DNA from: a gamma proteobacterium HTCC5015
GTDB taxonomy: Bacteria > Pseudomonadota > Gammaproteobacteria > HTCC5015
Length of the DNA stretch: 56,227 nucleotides
NCBI GenBank assembly: GCA_000155715.1
Contig: DS990607.1
Location: forward strand, 38,516 to 94,742
Reading direction: 5' to 3'
Shown piece by piece: positions 36,833-45,784 of this stretch (its first letter is position 1; each line of letters opens with the position of its first letter). The position numbers were made by a program, and so were the translations under genes. Under the pieces are notes generated by a model, which had not been told where the DNA came from, made no database searches, and worked only from the letters and a program-made list of their open reading frames with translations.

Positions 36833-37708
36833 ATGGATATTGATACCACCAAACGCGTTCTTGAAAGCGTGCTACTCGCGGCGGGCAAACCGCTGGATGT
36901 GGCGCGTCTCGACAGTATTTTTGATCTCGGCGAAGGCGAGGATCGACCCAGCCGCGAGGAAATTCGCGAGGCGATTAAAAGCCTACAGGAAGATTATCAG
37001 GGCAAAGGCATTGAGTTAGTGCAAGTCGCCAGCGGCTACCGCTTTCAAGTGCCCCAAGGCATGGAGCCCTGGGTGGCGCGCCTCTACGAAGAAAAGCCGC
37101 CGCGCTACTCCCGCGCCCTGCTGGAAACACTGGCGATTATCGCCTATCGCCAGCCGATCACGCGGGGCGAAATTGAAGACATTCGCGGTGTGGCGGTGAG
37201 CAGTAATATCACCAAAACGCTGCAAGAACGCGAATGGGTGCGTGTCATTGGTCACAAAGATGTGCCGGGCAAGCCCGCTATGTTCGGCACCACGCGGGAA
37301 TTTCTCGACTACTTTAGTTTAAAAACACTCGACGAGCTGCCCAGCCTCGCCGAACTGCGCGATTTGGAATCGTTTAACCCCCAGTTGGAATTGGGTGACG
37401 ATGTGCCTCAGGAAAACAAAAATCCGCAAGAGGGCGCCGAGGAAACCGCCGACGGGGATGAAGGTGGCGAATTGAAGGACGAGGCTGATCGGGATTCTGA
37501 GCAAGGTGAAGAAGAGACATCGGCACCAGAGCAAACGACCGAGGCCGACAACACGCCTGCAGCAGACATAGCAGACGAAGACGCTCAACAAAGCGAACAC
37601 AATGAATCTACTGAGGATGTTGATACGACGGAGGAAGCCGCGAGCCTCTCACCGGGCGACGAACTGCTCGCCGAGTTTGAAGACAGCGAAGATTCAGCAG
37701 AGCGATAG
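36833..37708 (+). CDS. scpB: Segregation and condensation protein B
   Basis: ScpB binds ScpA and is part of the Smc condensin. Two winged-helix domains fill residues 1-180 (KRVLESVLLAAGKPLDVARL, YSRALLETLAIIAYRQPITR, GEIEDIRGVAVSSNITKTLQ, GKPAMFGTTREFLDYF). From about residue 187 to 291 there is a strongly acidic, low-complexity tail (Glu/Asp/Thr/Gln). ScpB proteins are often near 200 residues or carry variable tails, so this one is long. The start is the ATG at 36833; a TTG start 3 bases upstream is possible. Confidence 0.92.
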   Translation: MDIDTTKRVLESVLLAAGKPLDVARLDSIFDLGEGEDRPSREEIREAIKSLQEDYQGKGIELVQVASGYRFQVPQGMEPWVARLYEEKPPRYSRALLETLAIIAYRQPITRGEIEDIRGVAVSSNITKTLQEREWVRVIGHKDVPGKPAMFGTTREFLDYFSLKTLDELPSLAELRDLESFNPQLELGDDVPQENKNPQEGAEETADGDEGGELKDEADRDSEQGEEETSAPEQTTEADNTPAADIADEDAQQSEHNESTEDVDTTEEAASLSPGDELLAEFEDSEDSAER

Positions 37709-37724
37709 TTTAAAAGCGTGACAT

Positions 37725-37875
37725 AACACCGTGGCCACTGAGGGCACAGAGCCCACAGAGATAAAAAAGTTTTAGACGCTTTCTCGAGATTCTCGGTGGA
37801 AGTGAAATAGGCCAAAGAAGCCTCAAAAACTTTAAAGCCTCTGTGCCCTCTGTGATCTCCGTGGCCCTTGTGTTT
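37725..37875. mobile_element. CTCTGTG inverted-repeat element, copy 1
   Basis: Left end AACACCGTGGCCACTGAG continues with CACAGAG words; the right end, read in reverse, begins AACACAAGGGCCACGGAG and carries the same CACAGAG spacing. The two ends match over about 36 bases with some mismatches. The 151-bp centre has no gene. It sits right after scpB, at the left side of the lipid island. Confidence 0.65.
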
Positions 37876-37906
37876 TTGGAACTCAGTCGAACTTGTTCGC
37901 TAGGTG

Positions 37907-38470
37907 CTAGGGTGTGAGGTCTTTTTTGACGCCCTCTCTGAAAGGGTCTTTGCCAAACCAGATTTCAAAATAGGCCTTTGAGAAGGCCCGCGAGTCCGAG
38001 CCGCCGATGTATTCGCCGTTTAAGTAGAGGTTGAGCAAGCCATTTTTATCGGTGCCGATGATGTATTGATCGCCCTCGGACGTGCTCTGATACACGCGGT
38101 TAAAGTCGTCTATATCGGCTTCCAGCGATTTAAAATCGCTTTCACTCAAATTTCTCTCCAACAGCTTTTTGCCCGATGCGCGAAAATCCTCGGCGTCAAA
38201 ATCGCGGCGGTAGTAAAAGTGCAGCAAGCGTCCTTGATTAAGAAAATCGGCTTGTTCGCAGTCCTCCAAATAGAGCGCGACATCGCCTAAATCGACAAAG
38301 GCAAACACTTGCATATCTGCGGTGCTGCACAGTTGGTAATCTTGGTCGGTGATAGACGTGCTCGCGGGAAACTCAAAGTTGTCCGCCGTATCTGCCGCCT
38401 GTCCAGTGCTACTGATTGCGAGGCCTGTCAGTAGGAGCAGTGCACTGCGAATGCGTCTAAGTGCTTGCAT
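37907..38470 (-). CDS. Exported chalcone-isomerase-like protein
   Basis: A 187-residue exported protein with signal peptide (ALLLLTGLAISSTGQAA) and the chalcone-isomerase-like fold pattern: FVDLGDVALYLEDC, RLLHFYYRRDFDAEDF, DQYIIGTDKNGLLNLYLNGE, FSKAYFEIWFGKDPFREG. Bacterial members of this family accompany desaturase, Cfa and DUF1365 genes; no enzyme activity is established for them. The start at 38470 follows GAGAGG. It is coupled to the NTF2-like gene (1 base apart). Confidence 0.82.
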   Translation of the reverse strand: MQALRRIRSALLLLTGLAISSTGQAADTADNFEFPASTSITDQDYQLCSTADMQVFAFVDLGDVALYLEDCEQADFLNQGRLLHFYYRRDFDAEDFRASGKKLLERNLSESDFKSLEADIDDFNRVYQSTSEGDQYIIGTDKNGLLNLYLNGEYIGGSDSRAFSKAYFEIWFGKDPFREGVKKDLTP

Positions 38471-38471
38471 G

Positions 38472-39062
38472 TTATAAATCCTCTCGAATGTTTTTAATCC
38501 AACCGCCGATAATGGGAAGGTGTTGGTAAAAGCCTTCGACACCATCCCAAAAGTCTTGGTGGAGCACGATTTGACCACCACTATTGAGCTTTAAGTGGCT
38601 GATTCCAATCGAATGGCTGCGTTTTTCATCACCCAAAATGTGAAAGGTGAAAGACATTTTCCACTTGATGTAGATATCATTACCACTGCTAAATACATCC
38701 AAAACATGAACGCTATTGACGGGCGTGCTATCGGCGGTTTTTTGCAGGTAGGTAATCAGATCATCGCGCTTTTTTACGGTTCTGAAGGTATCGTTAAAGT
38801 AAATGGATTGAGCATAGGATTGCGTGATTCTTTCGCCTAGGTCTTGGGACTTTAAATGGCTAAAAACGCGCTCGAAGGACTTTTTACCCTGAGCTTCTTG
38901 AGGGCTTAATGTTTTCGCCGCCTCTTTTGGCATCAGTCGATCTAAATAAGCCTGAGGATAGCCCTGCGGAGAGGCAGCTTCATCTGGCGATGCGGCACAG
39001 CCACTGATAAAAAAGAGACACAGGAGTGGCCAGCGAGCGATATTGAGGGCGCGAAAAATCAT
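38472..39062 (-). CDS. Lipoprotein with SnoaL/NTF2-like fold
   Basis: A 196-residue lipoprotein: N-terminal helix with lipobox LFFISGC. The downstream domain is NTF2/SnoaL-like (YAQSIYFNDTFRTVKKRDDL, VHVLDVFSSGNDIYIKWKMS, LHQDFWDGVEGFYQHLPIIG). Its gene is paired with the chalcone-isomerase-like gene and diverges from the desaturase gene, so it likely belongs with the lipid cluster. A ligand or substrate cannot be told. Confidence 0.75.
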   Translation of the reverse strand: MIFRALNIARWPLLCLFFISGCAASPDEAASPQGYPQAYLDRLMPKEAAKTLSPQEAQGKKSFERVFSHLKSQDLGERITQSYAQSIYFNDTFRTVKKRDDLITYLQKTADSTPVNSVHVLDVFSSGNDIYIKWKMSFTFHILGDEKRSHSIGISHLKLNSGGQIVLHQDFWDGVEGFYQHLPIIGGWIKNIREDL

Positions 39063-39080
39063 TCTTCAACGCTAGATTAA

Positions 39081-39136
39081 GCCGCGTGAAATTGTGGTGA
39101 ACGACGCCAATTTATTATTCACAGCGGATTCACGGC
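39081..39136. promoter_or_regulatory. Imperfect inverted repeat in divergent lipid-cluster promoter
   Basis: GCCGCGTGAA (39081-39090) with GTGGTGAA nearby mirrors TTCACAGCGGATTCACGGC (39118-39136). This is the only long inverted repeat in the spacer between the NTF2-like gene and the desaturase gene. A regulator site is a guess; no B12-photoreceptor or sigma-E-type consensus was confidently recognised. Confidence 0.3.
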
Positions 39137-39181
39137 TTGTAATTATATTGGCCACAAGGAAACACGGAACAGAGATTGGGT

Positions 39182-40111
39182 ATGCGAAGTTTAATTCAAT
39201 GGTTTGACTCTCAGGGTGCAGCTGATGCGTCGTCGCTTCAGGCAAGGCAGGCGAGTCAGGATACTTCGAGCATTGACTGGTTCCGTGTATTGCCTTTTCT
39301 ACTTATGCACCTCGCATGCTTTTCCGTGGTTTGGGTTGGCTGGTCGCCGATAGCGGTTGCAGTGGCCGTGGCGCTATATGGCATTCGCATGTTTGCGATT
39401 ACGGCCTTTTATCACCGCTATTTTTCACACAGAACGTTTAAAACATCGCGCTCCGTACAGTTTGTGTTTGCTCTAATTGGGGCAAGTGCGACACAGCGTG
39501 GCCCCTTGTGGTGGGCGTCACACCACCGACAACACCACCGCAGCGCCGACCAAGAGGGCGATCCCCACACGCCCCATAACGGTTTTTGGTGGAGTCACAT
39601 GGGGTGGTTTTTGTCTAAAGCTCACTTTCACGCCGACTACTCGCGGGTTAAGGATTGGGAAAAATACCCAGAGCTACGCTGGATTGATCGATTCGACATC
39701 GCCGTACCAGTGGCGCTGGCGATGGGGCTATTTTTATTGGGCAGTGCTTTGGAGTACTTCGCTCCACAGTTGAACACGAGTGGTGGTCAGATGCTCGTGT
39801 GGGGCTACTTTATTTCGACGGTCGTACTGACGCACGCCACATTGACGATTAACTCTTTGGCGCACCGCTGGGGGAAACAGCGATTCAATACGGGCGACGA
39901 CAGTCGCAACAATGGCTTATTGGCACTCATTACTTTAGGCGAAGGCTGGCATAACAATCATCACTACTACCCAGCCTCTGCGCGACAGGGTTTTTATTGG
40001 TGGGAGCTGGATATTAGCTATTACCTCATTCGGCTTATGGGGGCGCTCGGCTTGGTGTGGGACATTAAGCCGGTGCCGAAGCAAAGATTGAAACAGGGAG
40101 AACAGCGGTGA
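39182..40111 (+). CDS. Membrane fatty-acid (acyl-CoA delta-9 type) desaturase
   Basis: Membrane di-iron desaturase of 309 residues. The three histidine boxes are HRYFSHRTF, HHRQHHRSAD and HNNHHYYP, with hydrophobic segments between. It would introduce a double bond in fatty acyl chains and provide substrates for the methyltransferases downstream. The start at 39182 (ATG) is chosen over TTG 6 bases earlier. It overlaps the FAD oxidoreductase gene by 4 bases. Confidence 0.93.
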   Translation: MRSLIQWFDSQGAADASSLQARQASQDTSSIDWFRVLPFLLMHLACFSVVWVGWSPIAVAVAVALYGIRMFAITAFYHRYFSHRTFKTSRSVQFVFALIGASATQRGPLWWASHHRQHHRSADQEGDPHTPHNGFWWSHMGWFLSKAHFHADYSRVKDWEKYPELRWIDRFDIAVPVALAMGLFLLGSALEYFAPQLNTSGGQMLVWGYFISTVVLTHATLTINSLAHRWGKQRFNTGDDSRNNGLLALITLGEGWHNNHHYYPASARQGFYWWELDISYYLIRLMGALGLVWDIKPVPKQRLKQGEQR

Positions 40112-41382
40112 AGGTGGCAGTAGTCGGAGCGGGGATCTCGGGTATCGTGGCAGCTCACGAGCTGTCGAAACGACACTCAGTTGATGTGTTTGAGGCAGGT
40201 ACTTATCCCGGTGGTCATACAGATACGCACGATATTCAAGTGGCTGGCCATCACTACGCGGTCGACAGCGGCTTTATCGTCTACAACGAAGACAACTACA
40301 CCCATTTTACGCGCTTTTTAAACGAGCTCGGTGTTGAGGGCCGCAACGCTGAAATGAGTTTTAGCGTGCACAATACGAACACGGGGTTGGAGTACAACGC
40401 CACGGATCTCAATCGCTTATTTTGTCAGCGCAAAAACTTGCTGAGTCCACGATTTCATAAAATGTTGTGGGATCTCTTCCGGTTTTATCGCAACGCGCCA
40501 GAGCTGCTAGAGAGCAATGACGACACGCTCACACTCGGCGAGTATCTGGCAAGCAACGGTTACGGTCGAGCCTTTATCGACGATCACTTGATTCCTATGG
40601 CCTGTGCATTGTGGTCTGGGCCGACGGTGTCTATCGAATCCTTTCCCGCGCGGTACTTCGTGCAGTTTATGCACAATCACCGTATGTTGAATGTCAGTGA
40701 TCGCCCCCAGTGGCGCACGGTCGTGGGGGGATCGCAGTCCTACGTAGACGCTTGGATTCAACATTTTAACGGTCGCTTGTTCTGCGATTCTGCAGTGCAA
40801 TCCATCGATGCCAACAGTACCCGCGTGAGGCTGCTAGTTGGAGGTCAGTGGTTGGAATACGATCGAGTGTTTATTGCCTGTCACTCAGATCAGGCGCTGC
40901 GTATGCTCGATAGACCAAGCCAGCAGGAACACCAAGTGCTGGGTGGCATTGCCTATCAAGATAACCACATGCAGTTGCACTGTGATACGCGTATTTTGCC
41001 GCCATCAAAAATGGCGTGGGCGAGTTGGAATGCCCGAGTTTGCCCAGAGCTTTCGGAGCAATGCACTGTGAGTTATGACATGAATATCTTACAAGGCATT
41101 CAATCGTCGACAGAGTTTATTGTCTCGCTCAATTCATCACAGTGGGTTGATCCCAGCCGAGTTTTTGTGGAGCGCCACTATCAGCACCCGGTTTATAACG
41201 CTGAGACACTGGCCGCTCAAAAACGCTGGGAAGAGATCAATGGCGTGCGTGGTCTTTACTACTGCGGCGCCTATTGGGGTTGGGGTTTCCACGAGGACGG
41301 TGTGAGAAGTGCCTTAAAGGCCGTGGCGTTATTTGAGGCAGAGCAAGGAGCCGATGGCGAGGAGCAAAGCGATGTTGCCTGA
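40108..41382 (+). CDS. FAD/NAD(P)-binding oxidoreductase (COG2907-type)
   Basis: A 424-residue flavoprotein starting at GTG. The dinucleotide-binding motif VAVVGAGISGIVAAHELSKR is followed by VFEAGTYPGGHTDTHD and YAVDSGFIVYNEDNY; the C-terminal FAD segment is YYCGAYWGWGFHEDGV. These features match the predicted NAD/FAD-binding proteins that accompany DUF1365 and Cfa genes. It probably modifies an acyl chain (desaturation or oxidation), but the reaction cannot be read from sequence. Confidence 0.9.
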   Translation: MKVAVVGAGISGIVAAHELSKRHSVDVFEAGTYPGGHTDTHDIQVAGHHYAVDSGFIVYNEDNYTHFTRFLNELGVEGRNAEMSFSVHNTNTGLEYNATDLNRLFCQRKNLLSPRFHKMLWDLFRFYRNAPELLESNDDTLTLGEYLASNGYGRAFIDDHLIPMACALWSGPTVSIESFPARYFVQFMHNHRMLNVSDRPQWRTVVGGSQSYVDAWIQHFNGRLFCDSAVQSIDANSTRVRLLVGGQWLEYDRVFIACHSDQALRMLDRPSQQEHQVLGGIAYQDNHMQLHCDTRILPPSKMAWASWNARVCPELSEQCTVSYDMNILQGIQSSTEFIVSLNSSQWVDPSRVFVERHYQHPVYNAETLAAQKRWEEINGVRGLYYCGAYWGWGFHEDGVRSALKAVALFEAEQGADGEEQSDVA

Positions 41383-42157
41383 TGCCATTTACACCGGTTG
41401 GGTGAGGCATCGTCGCTTTCAGCCCAAGGCGCATCACTTTCGCTATCCCCTAGCGATGGTGCAGCTAGATTTGTCGCGCTTGTCTGAACACTTTGAGAAA
41501 AGTCGCTGGTGGTCGCTGGAGCGTTTCAATCTCATCGGCTTTAAACGCTCTGATTATCTTCAGGAACCGGGCGACAATCTCGAACAGGCAGTGCGGGATT
41601 TTGTCGAGCGCGAAACGGGGCAGTGTCCGCGCGGTGCTATTCAAATTTACACGCAGCCGCGCTTCTGGGGCTTTGGTTTTAATCCTGTGACATTTTATTG
41701 GTGCCACGATGAGTTGGGGCACTTAGAAACGATTGTAGCTGAAATTAATAACACGCCGTGGGATGAACGGCACGCCTATGTACTCCCTGTGCAGTCTCAG
41801 CAAAAAAATCAATCGAAATCGCTCTCTTTTGATTTTGATAAATCGTTTCATGTTTCGCCTTTCATGCCCATGTCGTTGAGTTATCGCTGGAATTTTTCGC
41901 TCGACGAGCAACGCACATCTATTCATATGACCTTGTTTAAAGAGGGGCAGAGGCAGTTTGATGCCACTTTTGTCGCTCGACCTCAGTCGCTCAATGCACG
42001 CAACATGTGGCGTTTGCCATTGCGCTATCCCGCTCAGTGTCTGCGCGTGGTGATCGCCATCTACTGGCAGGCGCTTCGCTTGTGGCTGAAAGGAATTCCA
42101 TTTTATTCGCACCCATCATCACAGGCGCTGAAAAAGCGCCAAGGAAGAACGCCGTGA
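41372..42157 (+). CDS. DUF1365 family protein
   Basis: A 261-residue protein, MLPDAIYTGWVRHRRFQPKA then HHFRYPLAMVQLDL, with QPRFWGFGFNPVTFYWCHD and NNTPWDERHAY typical of DUF1365. The start (41372) is preceded by GAGGAG; an ATG 18 bases upstream is also possible. It lies between the FAD protein and Cfa, an arrangement that recurs in many Gram-negative bacteria. Function is unproven; association with modified fatty acids is an inference from context. Confidence 0.88.
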   Translation: MLPDAIYTGWVRHRRFQPKAHHFRYPLAMVQLDLSRLSEHFEKSRWWSLERFNLIGFKRSDYLQEPGDNLEQAVRDFVERETGQCPRGAIQIYTQPRFWGFGFNPVTFYWCHDELGHLETIVAEINNTPWDERHAYVLPVQSQQKNQSKSLSFDFDKSFHVSPFMPMSLSYRWNFSLDEQRTSIHMTLFKEGQRQFDATFVARPQSLNARNMWRLPLRYPAQCLRVVIAIYWQALRLWLKGIPFYSHPSSQALKKRQGRTP

Positions 42158-43461
42158 GTGTTTCCAATACATCGTCTAAATCGGGCTTGTCCGCGCAGTC
42201 GGCACCGACACGGGCAGGGCGCAAAGAACCGCGTACCTCGGCCACGGCTTGGCAGCGCGCTTGTTATCGTTTAGTCACGCGCCAGCTTGTGGATTTAAAA
42301 CAGGGTGAGCTAAAAATTCGCTCGCTGATGGGTGAGCAGGTATTTGGTGAGCCGAGTGATGTGTCGGTTGAACTGCTGGTACACGATATGGAGACGTTTG
42401 AACGCTTGATGAGCGGAGGCAGTGTCGGCGCGGGCGAAGCCTATATGGAGGGGCAATGGGATTGTGATGATCTCGTTGCACTAGTGCGCCTGCTGGTTCG
42501 GAATCGCGAACTCCTCGACGGTATGGAGGGCGGCTTTGCCGCTATTGGCGGGGCACTGTTGAAGCTTTGGCACGAGTTCAGGCGCAATACTCGCAAGGGC
42601 AGTCGCGACAACATCGCCGCTCACTACGACTTGGGTAACGATTTGTTTGAGTTGTTTTTGGACCGCGATTGGATGATGTATTCCTCCGCGCTTTACAACA
42701 GTCCCGATGAAACGCTCGAACAAGCACAGTTTAATAAATTGAAGCGTCTGTGCGATAAGCTGCAATTAAATGATAGCGATCATTTATTAGAGGTAGGCAC
42801 GGGCTGGGGAGGCTGCGCGGTATTTGCCGCTCAACACTACGGCTGTCGAGTGACGACAACAACCATCTCTAAAGAGCAGCACAAGCTGGCTGTCGAGCGT
42901 GTCAAAGCGGCAGGTCTTGAAGACAAAGTGGAGGTGTTGCTGAAAGACTATCGGGATCTCGATGGGCGCTACGATAAATTGATTTCTATCGAAATGGTTG
43001 AGGCCGTCGGTCATCACTTTCTCGATGAATATTTTGAACAGTGTCGCGCGCGCTTAAAGCCCGATGGATTGGCGGTTATTCAAGCGATTACCATTGAAGA
43101 CCACCGATACCAGCAGGCGCTCAATAGCGTCGATTTTATCAAGCGTTATATTTTTCCGGGCAGTTTTATTCCCTGTGTTTCCGTTCTCACGCAAAGCGCC
43201 GCTCAAGCGCAACTGCGTCTCGTGAATTTAGAGGATTTGGGCGATAGCTATGCGACGACGCTAAACCATTGGCGGCAACGGTTTGTCGCCGAGCTTGAGC
43301 GCGTCCGCGAGCTAGGCTATGACGAGCGTTTTATCCGCATGTGGCTATTCTACCTTTGCTACTGCGAGGGAGGGTTCATCGAGCGCAGTATCAGCGATGT
43401 ACATTTGTTGCTAGCTGCGGATAAAAATCAAAGCCCGAACTGGCTGCCGAGCTCGAACTGA
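42154..43461 (+). CDS. cfa: Cyclopropane-fatty-acyl-phospholipid synthase-type methyltransferase
   Basis: A 435-residue SAM-dependent enzyme of the Cfa family, acting on unsaturated acyl chains in membrane phospholipids. The N-terminal domain (FGEPSDVSVELLVHDMETFE) precedes the catalytic part, NIAAHYDLGNDLFELFLDRD, LLEVGTGWGGCAVFAAQHYG (SAM site), YDKLISIEMVEAVGHHFLDE and the C-terminal YDERFIRMWLFYLCYCEGGF. The start is GTG 42154, overlapping the DUF1365 stop (GTGA); a longer in-frame start would run through DUF1365. A second family member lies 1.3 kb downstream. Confidence 0.92.
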   Translation: MSVSNTSSKSGLSAQSAPTRAGRKEPRTSATAWQRACYRLVTRQLVDLKQGELKIRSLMGEQVFGEPSDVSVELLVHDMETFERLMSGGSVGAGEAYMEGQWDCDDLVALVRLLVRNRELLDGMEGGFAAIGGALLKLWHEFRRNTRKGSRDNIAAHYDLGNDLFELFLDRDWMMYSSALYNSPDETLEQAQFNKLKRLCDKLQLNDSDHLLEVGTGWGGCAVFAAQHYGCRVTTTTISKEQHKLAVERVKAAGLEDKVEVLLKDYRDLDGRYDKLISIEMVEAVGHHFLDEYFEQCRARLKPDGLAVIQAITIEDHRYQQALNSVDFIKRYIFPGSFIPCVSVLTQSAAQAQLRLVNLEDLGDSYATTLNHWRQRFVAELERVRELGYDERFIRMWLFYLCYCEGGFIERSISDVHLLLAADKNQSPNWLPSSN

Positions 43462-43994
43462 TGGCTAAGTTTCTCAACTTTGTTGCCTTTCAACTGGTGT
43501 GGCTGGCCTGCGTAATGGGAGCGAGCTACCACTATTTCTGGGCTGGTCTGGCCTGTGCGGTGATCTTTGCCTGCGTGACACTACTGTTGAGCGAGACTGT
43601 GGGCGCAGACATGGTTTTGCTAGCGGTTGCTCTTGCGGGAGGTTCCCTGTTGGACTCTAGCTGGGCCTTGCTGGGCGTTTTGCAATACGAGTCGGCCCCT
43701 TGGGACTGGTTTGCGCCACCTTGGATCCTTGGTTTGTGGCTGGCTTTTGCCATGACTATTAACCACTCACTGGCTTGGTTGCGGTTTAAGCCGTTATGGA
43801 TGGCGGCACTTGCCGCGTTGGCTTGTCCTTTTTCCTACTACGCGGGAGAGCGTCTCGGTGCCGTGGTCTGGCTCAACACGGAGTTGATGCTCACGCTGGT
43901 GCCGCTGACTTGGGGCATCTTTTTAGCGTTGTTGTGCCTGATCAACCGCAAGATACTTCAAAGGGAAGGTCGTCATGCTGTTTCTTTGGCTTAG
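43461..43994 (+). CDS. DUF2878-type membrane protein
   Basis: A 177-residue protein with about five hydrophobic segments (FLNFVAFQLVWLACVMGASY, WAGLACAVIFACVTLLLSE, WILGLWLAFAMTINHSLAWL, MLTLVPLTWGIFLALLCLIN), matching DUF2878 by position and pattern. It shares one base with the cfa stop and overlaps the DUF1295 gene by 20 bases. Role unknown; it could be a membrane partner of the lipid-modifying enzymes. Confidence 0.78.
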   Translation: MAKFLNFVAFQLVWLACVMGASYHYFWAGLACAVIFACVTLLLSETVGADMVLLAVALAGGSLLDSSWALLGVLQYESAPWDWFAPPWILGLWLAFAMTINHSLAWLRFKPLWMAALAALACPFSYYAGERLGAVVWLNTELMLTLVPLTWGIFLALLCLINRKILQREGRHAVSLA

Positions 43995-44742
43995 TTTTAT
44001 CCCGATGAGTGCGATTATGATCGCGGGTTGGTGGTGGCAGCATCGCCACCAAAACGCGGCTATTGTCGATGTTCTATGGGCTTTTTTGATGGGGGCGTTT
44101 GGGCTTTTTTACGCGCTCATTGGCATTGCCTCACTAGAAATAAAAATCTTGGTCGCCGTTTTGATGGTGGCTTGGTACTGGCGCATTGCGTGGCATCTAT
44201 GGTCGCGCTTAAAGCGCGAAGGTGAAGACGGTCGCTATCGCTATTTGAGGGAGTACTGGGGTAAGCGTGCGAGTTGCTATCACTTTCTATTCTTTCAAGT
44301 ACAGGCGGGCTTCGCTTGGGGGTTTACCCTACCTGCTTGGTGGCTGACCCACCACGTCGCGCCCGTTAGTCTCTGGCAGATCGTATTGGCAGTGCTGTTA
44401 GTTGCGATCTCTTGGTGGGGTCAGAGCTTGGCAGATCGACAATTGGCTGAATTTAAACAGCGCAGCGATACCCACGGGCAGGTTTGTCGCGAAGGACTCT
44501 GGCGCTACTCGCGGCATCCCAATTATTTCTTTGAGTGGCTTCAGTGGTTTGTTTGGCCGCTGCTAGCACTTCAGTACGACAATGGCTTTTGGTTGCTGTT
44601 AGCGCCTGCCGTTATGTTCTTATTTTTGTATTTCATTACAGGTATTCCCTACACCGAGCAGCAGGCGATTCGCAGTCGCGGCGATGCCTACCGGGATTAT
44701 CAACGAACCACTAGCGCCTTTATTCCATGGAGACCCAAATGA
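43975..44742 (+). CDS. DUF1295 / steroid-5-alpha-reductase-like membrane protein
   Basis: A 255-residue multi-pass membrane protein. The C-terminal isoprenylcysteine-methyltransferase/steroid reductase motif REGLWRYSRHPNYFFEWLQW and the GDAYRDYQRTTSAFIPW ending are typical of DUF1295. Such proteins may act as reductases on lipid double bonds, but this is not shown here. It overlaps neighbours on both sides (20 and 4 bases). Confidence 0.86.
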   Translation: MLFLWLSFIPMSAIMIAGWWWQHRHQNAAIVDVLWAFLMGAFGLFYALIGIASLEIKILVAVLMVAWYWRIAWHLWSRLKREGEDGRYRYLREYWGKRASCYHFLFFQVQAGFAWGFTLPAWWLTHHVAPVSLWQIVLAVLLVAISWWGQSLADRQLAEFKQRSDTHGQVCREGLWRYSRHPNYFFEWLQWFVWPLLALQYDNGFWLLLAPAVMFLFLYFITGIPYTEQQAIRSRGDAYRDYQRTTSAFIPWRPK

Positions 44743-45773
44743 GCTTAATTACACTGGCCGAACAGAAAAAGTTGCCCGATGCTTTGATTCGTCTCGGCAT
44801 TCGACAATTACTAAAACAGCGATTGGATGAGCAGAACGCCAGTAATTTAGAGGCGGCAGACGAAGACAAGCGCGCCTTATTGGCAAGCTTGCACGAGAGT
44901 CCCATTGCGATTGAGACGGACGCTGCTAATGAGCAGCACTACGAAGTTCCCGCAGATTTTTATCGCTATGTCTTGGGCAAGCACTTTAAGTACAGTGCCT
45001 GTCTCTACCGCGATGAAAGTGACGACTTAGACACGGCGGAAGCGGCGATGTTGGCGCTTTATTTGGAACGAGCAGAGCTCCAAGACGGTCAGCATATTTT
45101 AGAACTTGGCTGCGGCTGGGGCTCGTTGACGCTCTATATGGCCGAGCATTTGCCCAGCGCTCGTATTCTGGCGGTGTCGAACTCCAATAGTCAGCGCGAA
45201 TACATTATGGGCGAAGCGAAGAAGCGCGGACTCAGCAATGTGGAAGTGCGCACTTGCGATGTCAATGAATTGGAGCTCGATGAATCGTTTGATCGCGTGG
45301 TCTCCATAGAAATGTTTGAACACATGCGCAATTACCGGCATTTGTTTGAAAAAATTGCGGGTTGGTTGCGTACCGATGGCAAGTTGTTTGTACATATTTT
45401 TTGCCACAGAAACCTGATGTACCCCTTTGAAACCGAAGGGGATGATAACTGGATGGGGCAGTACTTTTTTACGGGTGGCTTAATGCCATCGACAGATACC
45501 TTATTGCACTTCCAGCAGCATCTCGACATCGATCAACAGTGGTTGGTCAACGGCAAGCACTACGCGTTAACCTCAGAGGCGTGGCTTGAAAATTGCGACC
45601 AACACAAACTGGAAATCATTAAATTATTTGAAAGTAACTATGGCGAAGGTAAAGGGAAGCTCTGGTGGCAGCGCTGGCGCATGTTTTTTATGGCCTGTGC
45701 CGAGCTTTTTGCCTACGATGAGGGTAATGAGTGGCTAGTGAGTCACTATCGTTTTGTAAAGCGTAGCCACTAA
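44739..45773 (+). CDS. Second Cfa-type SAM-dependent methyltransferase
   Basis: A 344-residue methyltransferase with the Cfa-like HYEVPADFYRYVLGKHFKYS segment, SAM motif ILELGCGWGSLTLYMAEHLP and DRVVSIEMFEHMRNYRHLFE. It lacks the full N-terminal Cfa domain. The start (44739) overlaps the previous stop (ATGA) with GGAG upstream. It is the last gene of the lipid cluster. It may act on an intermediate made by the upstream enzymes. Confidence 0.88.
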   Translation: MSLITLAEQKKLPDALIRLGIRQLLKQRLDEQNASNLEAADEDKRALLASLHESPIAIETDAANEQHYEVPADFYRYVLGKHFKYSACLYRDESDDLDTAEAAMLALYLERAELQDGQHILELGCGWGSLTLYMAEHLPSARILAVSNSNSQREYIMGEAKKRGLSNVEVRTCDVNELELDESFDRVVSIEMFEHMRNYRHLFEKIAGWLRTDGKLFVHIFCHRNLMYPFETEGDDNWMGQYFFTGGLMPSTDTLLHFQQHLDIDQQWLVNGKHYALTSEAWLENCDQHKLEIIKLFESNYGEGKGKLWWQRWRMFFMACAELFAYDEGNEWLVSHYRFVKRSH

Positions 45774-45784
45774 TCGCACAACTC

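Noticed and set aside
42007-42153. Upstream start for Cfa
   Set aside because: It lies wholly within the DUF1365 gene; GTG 42154 gives a coupled start and a normal length.
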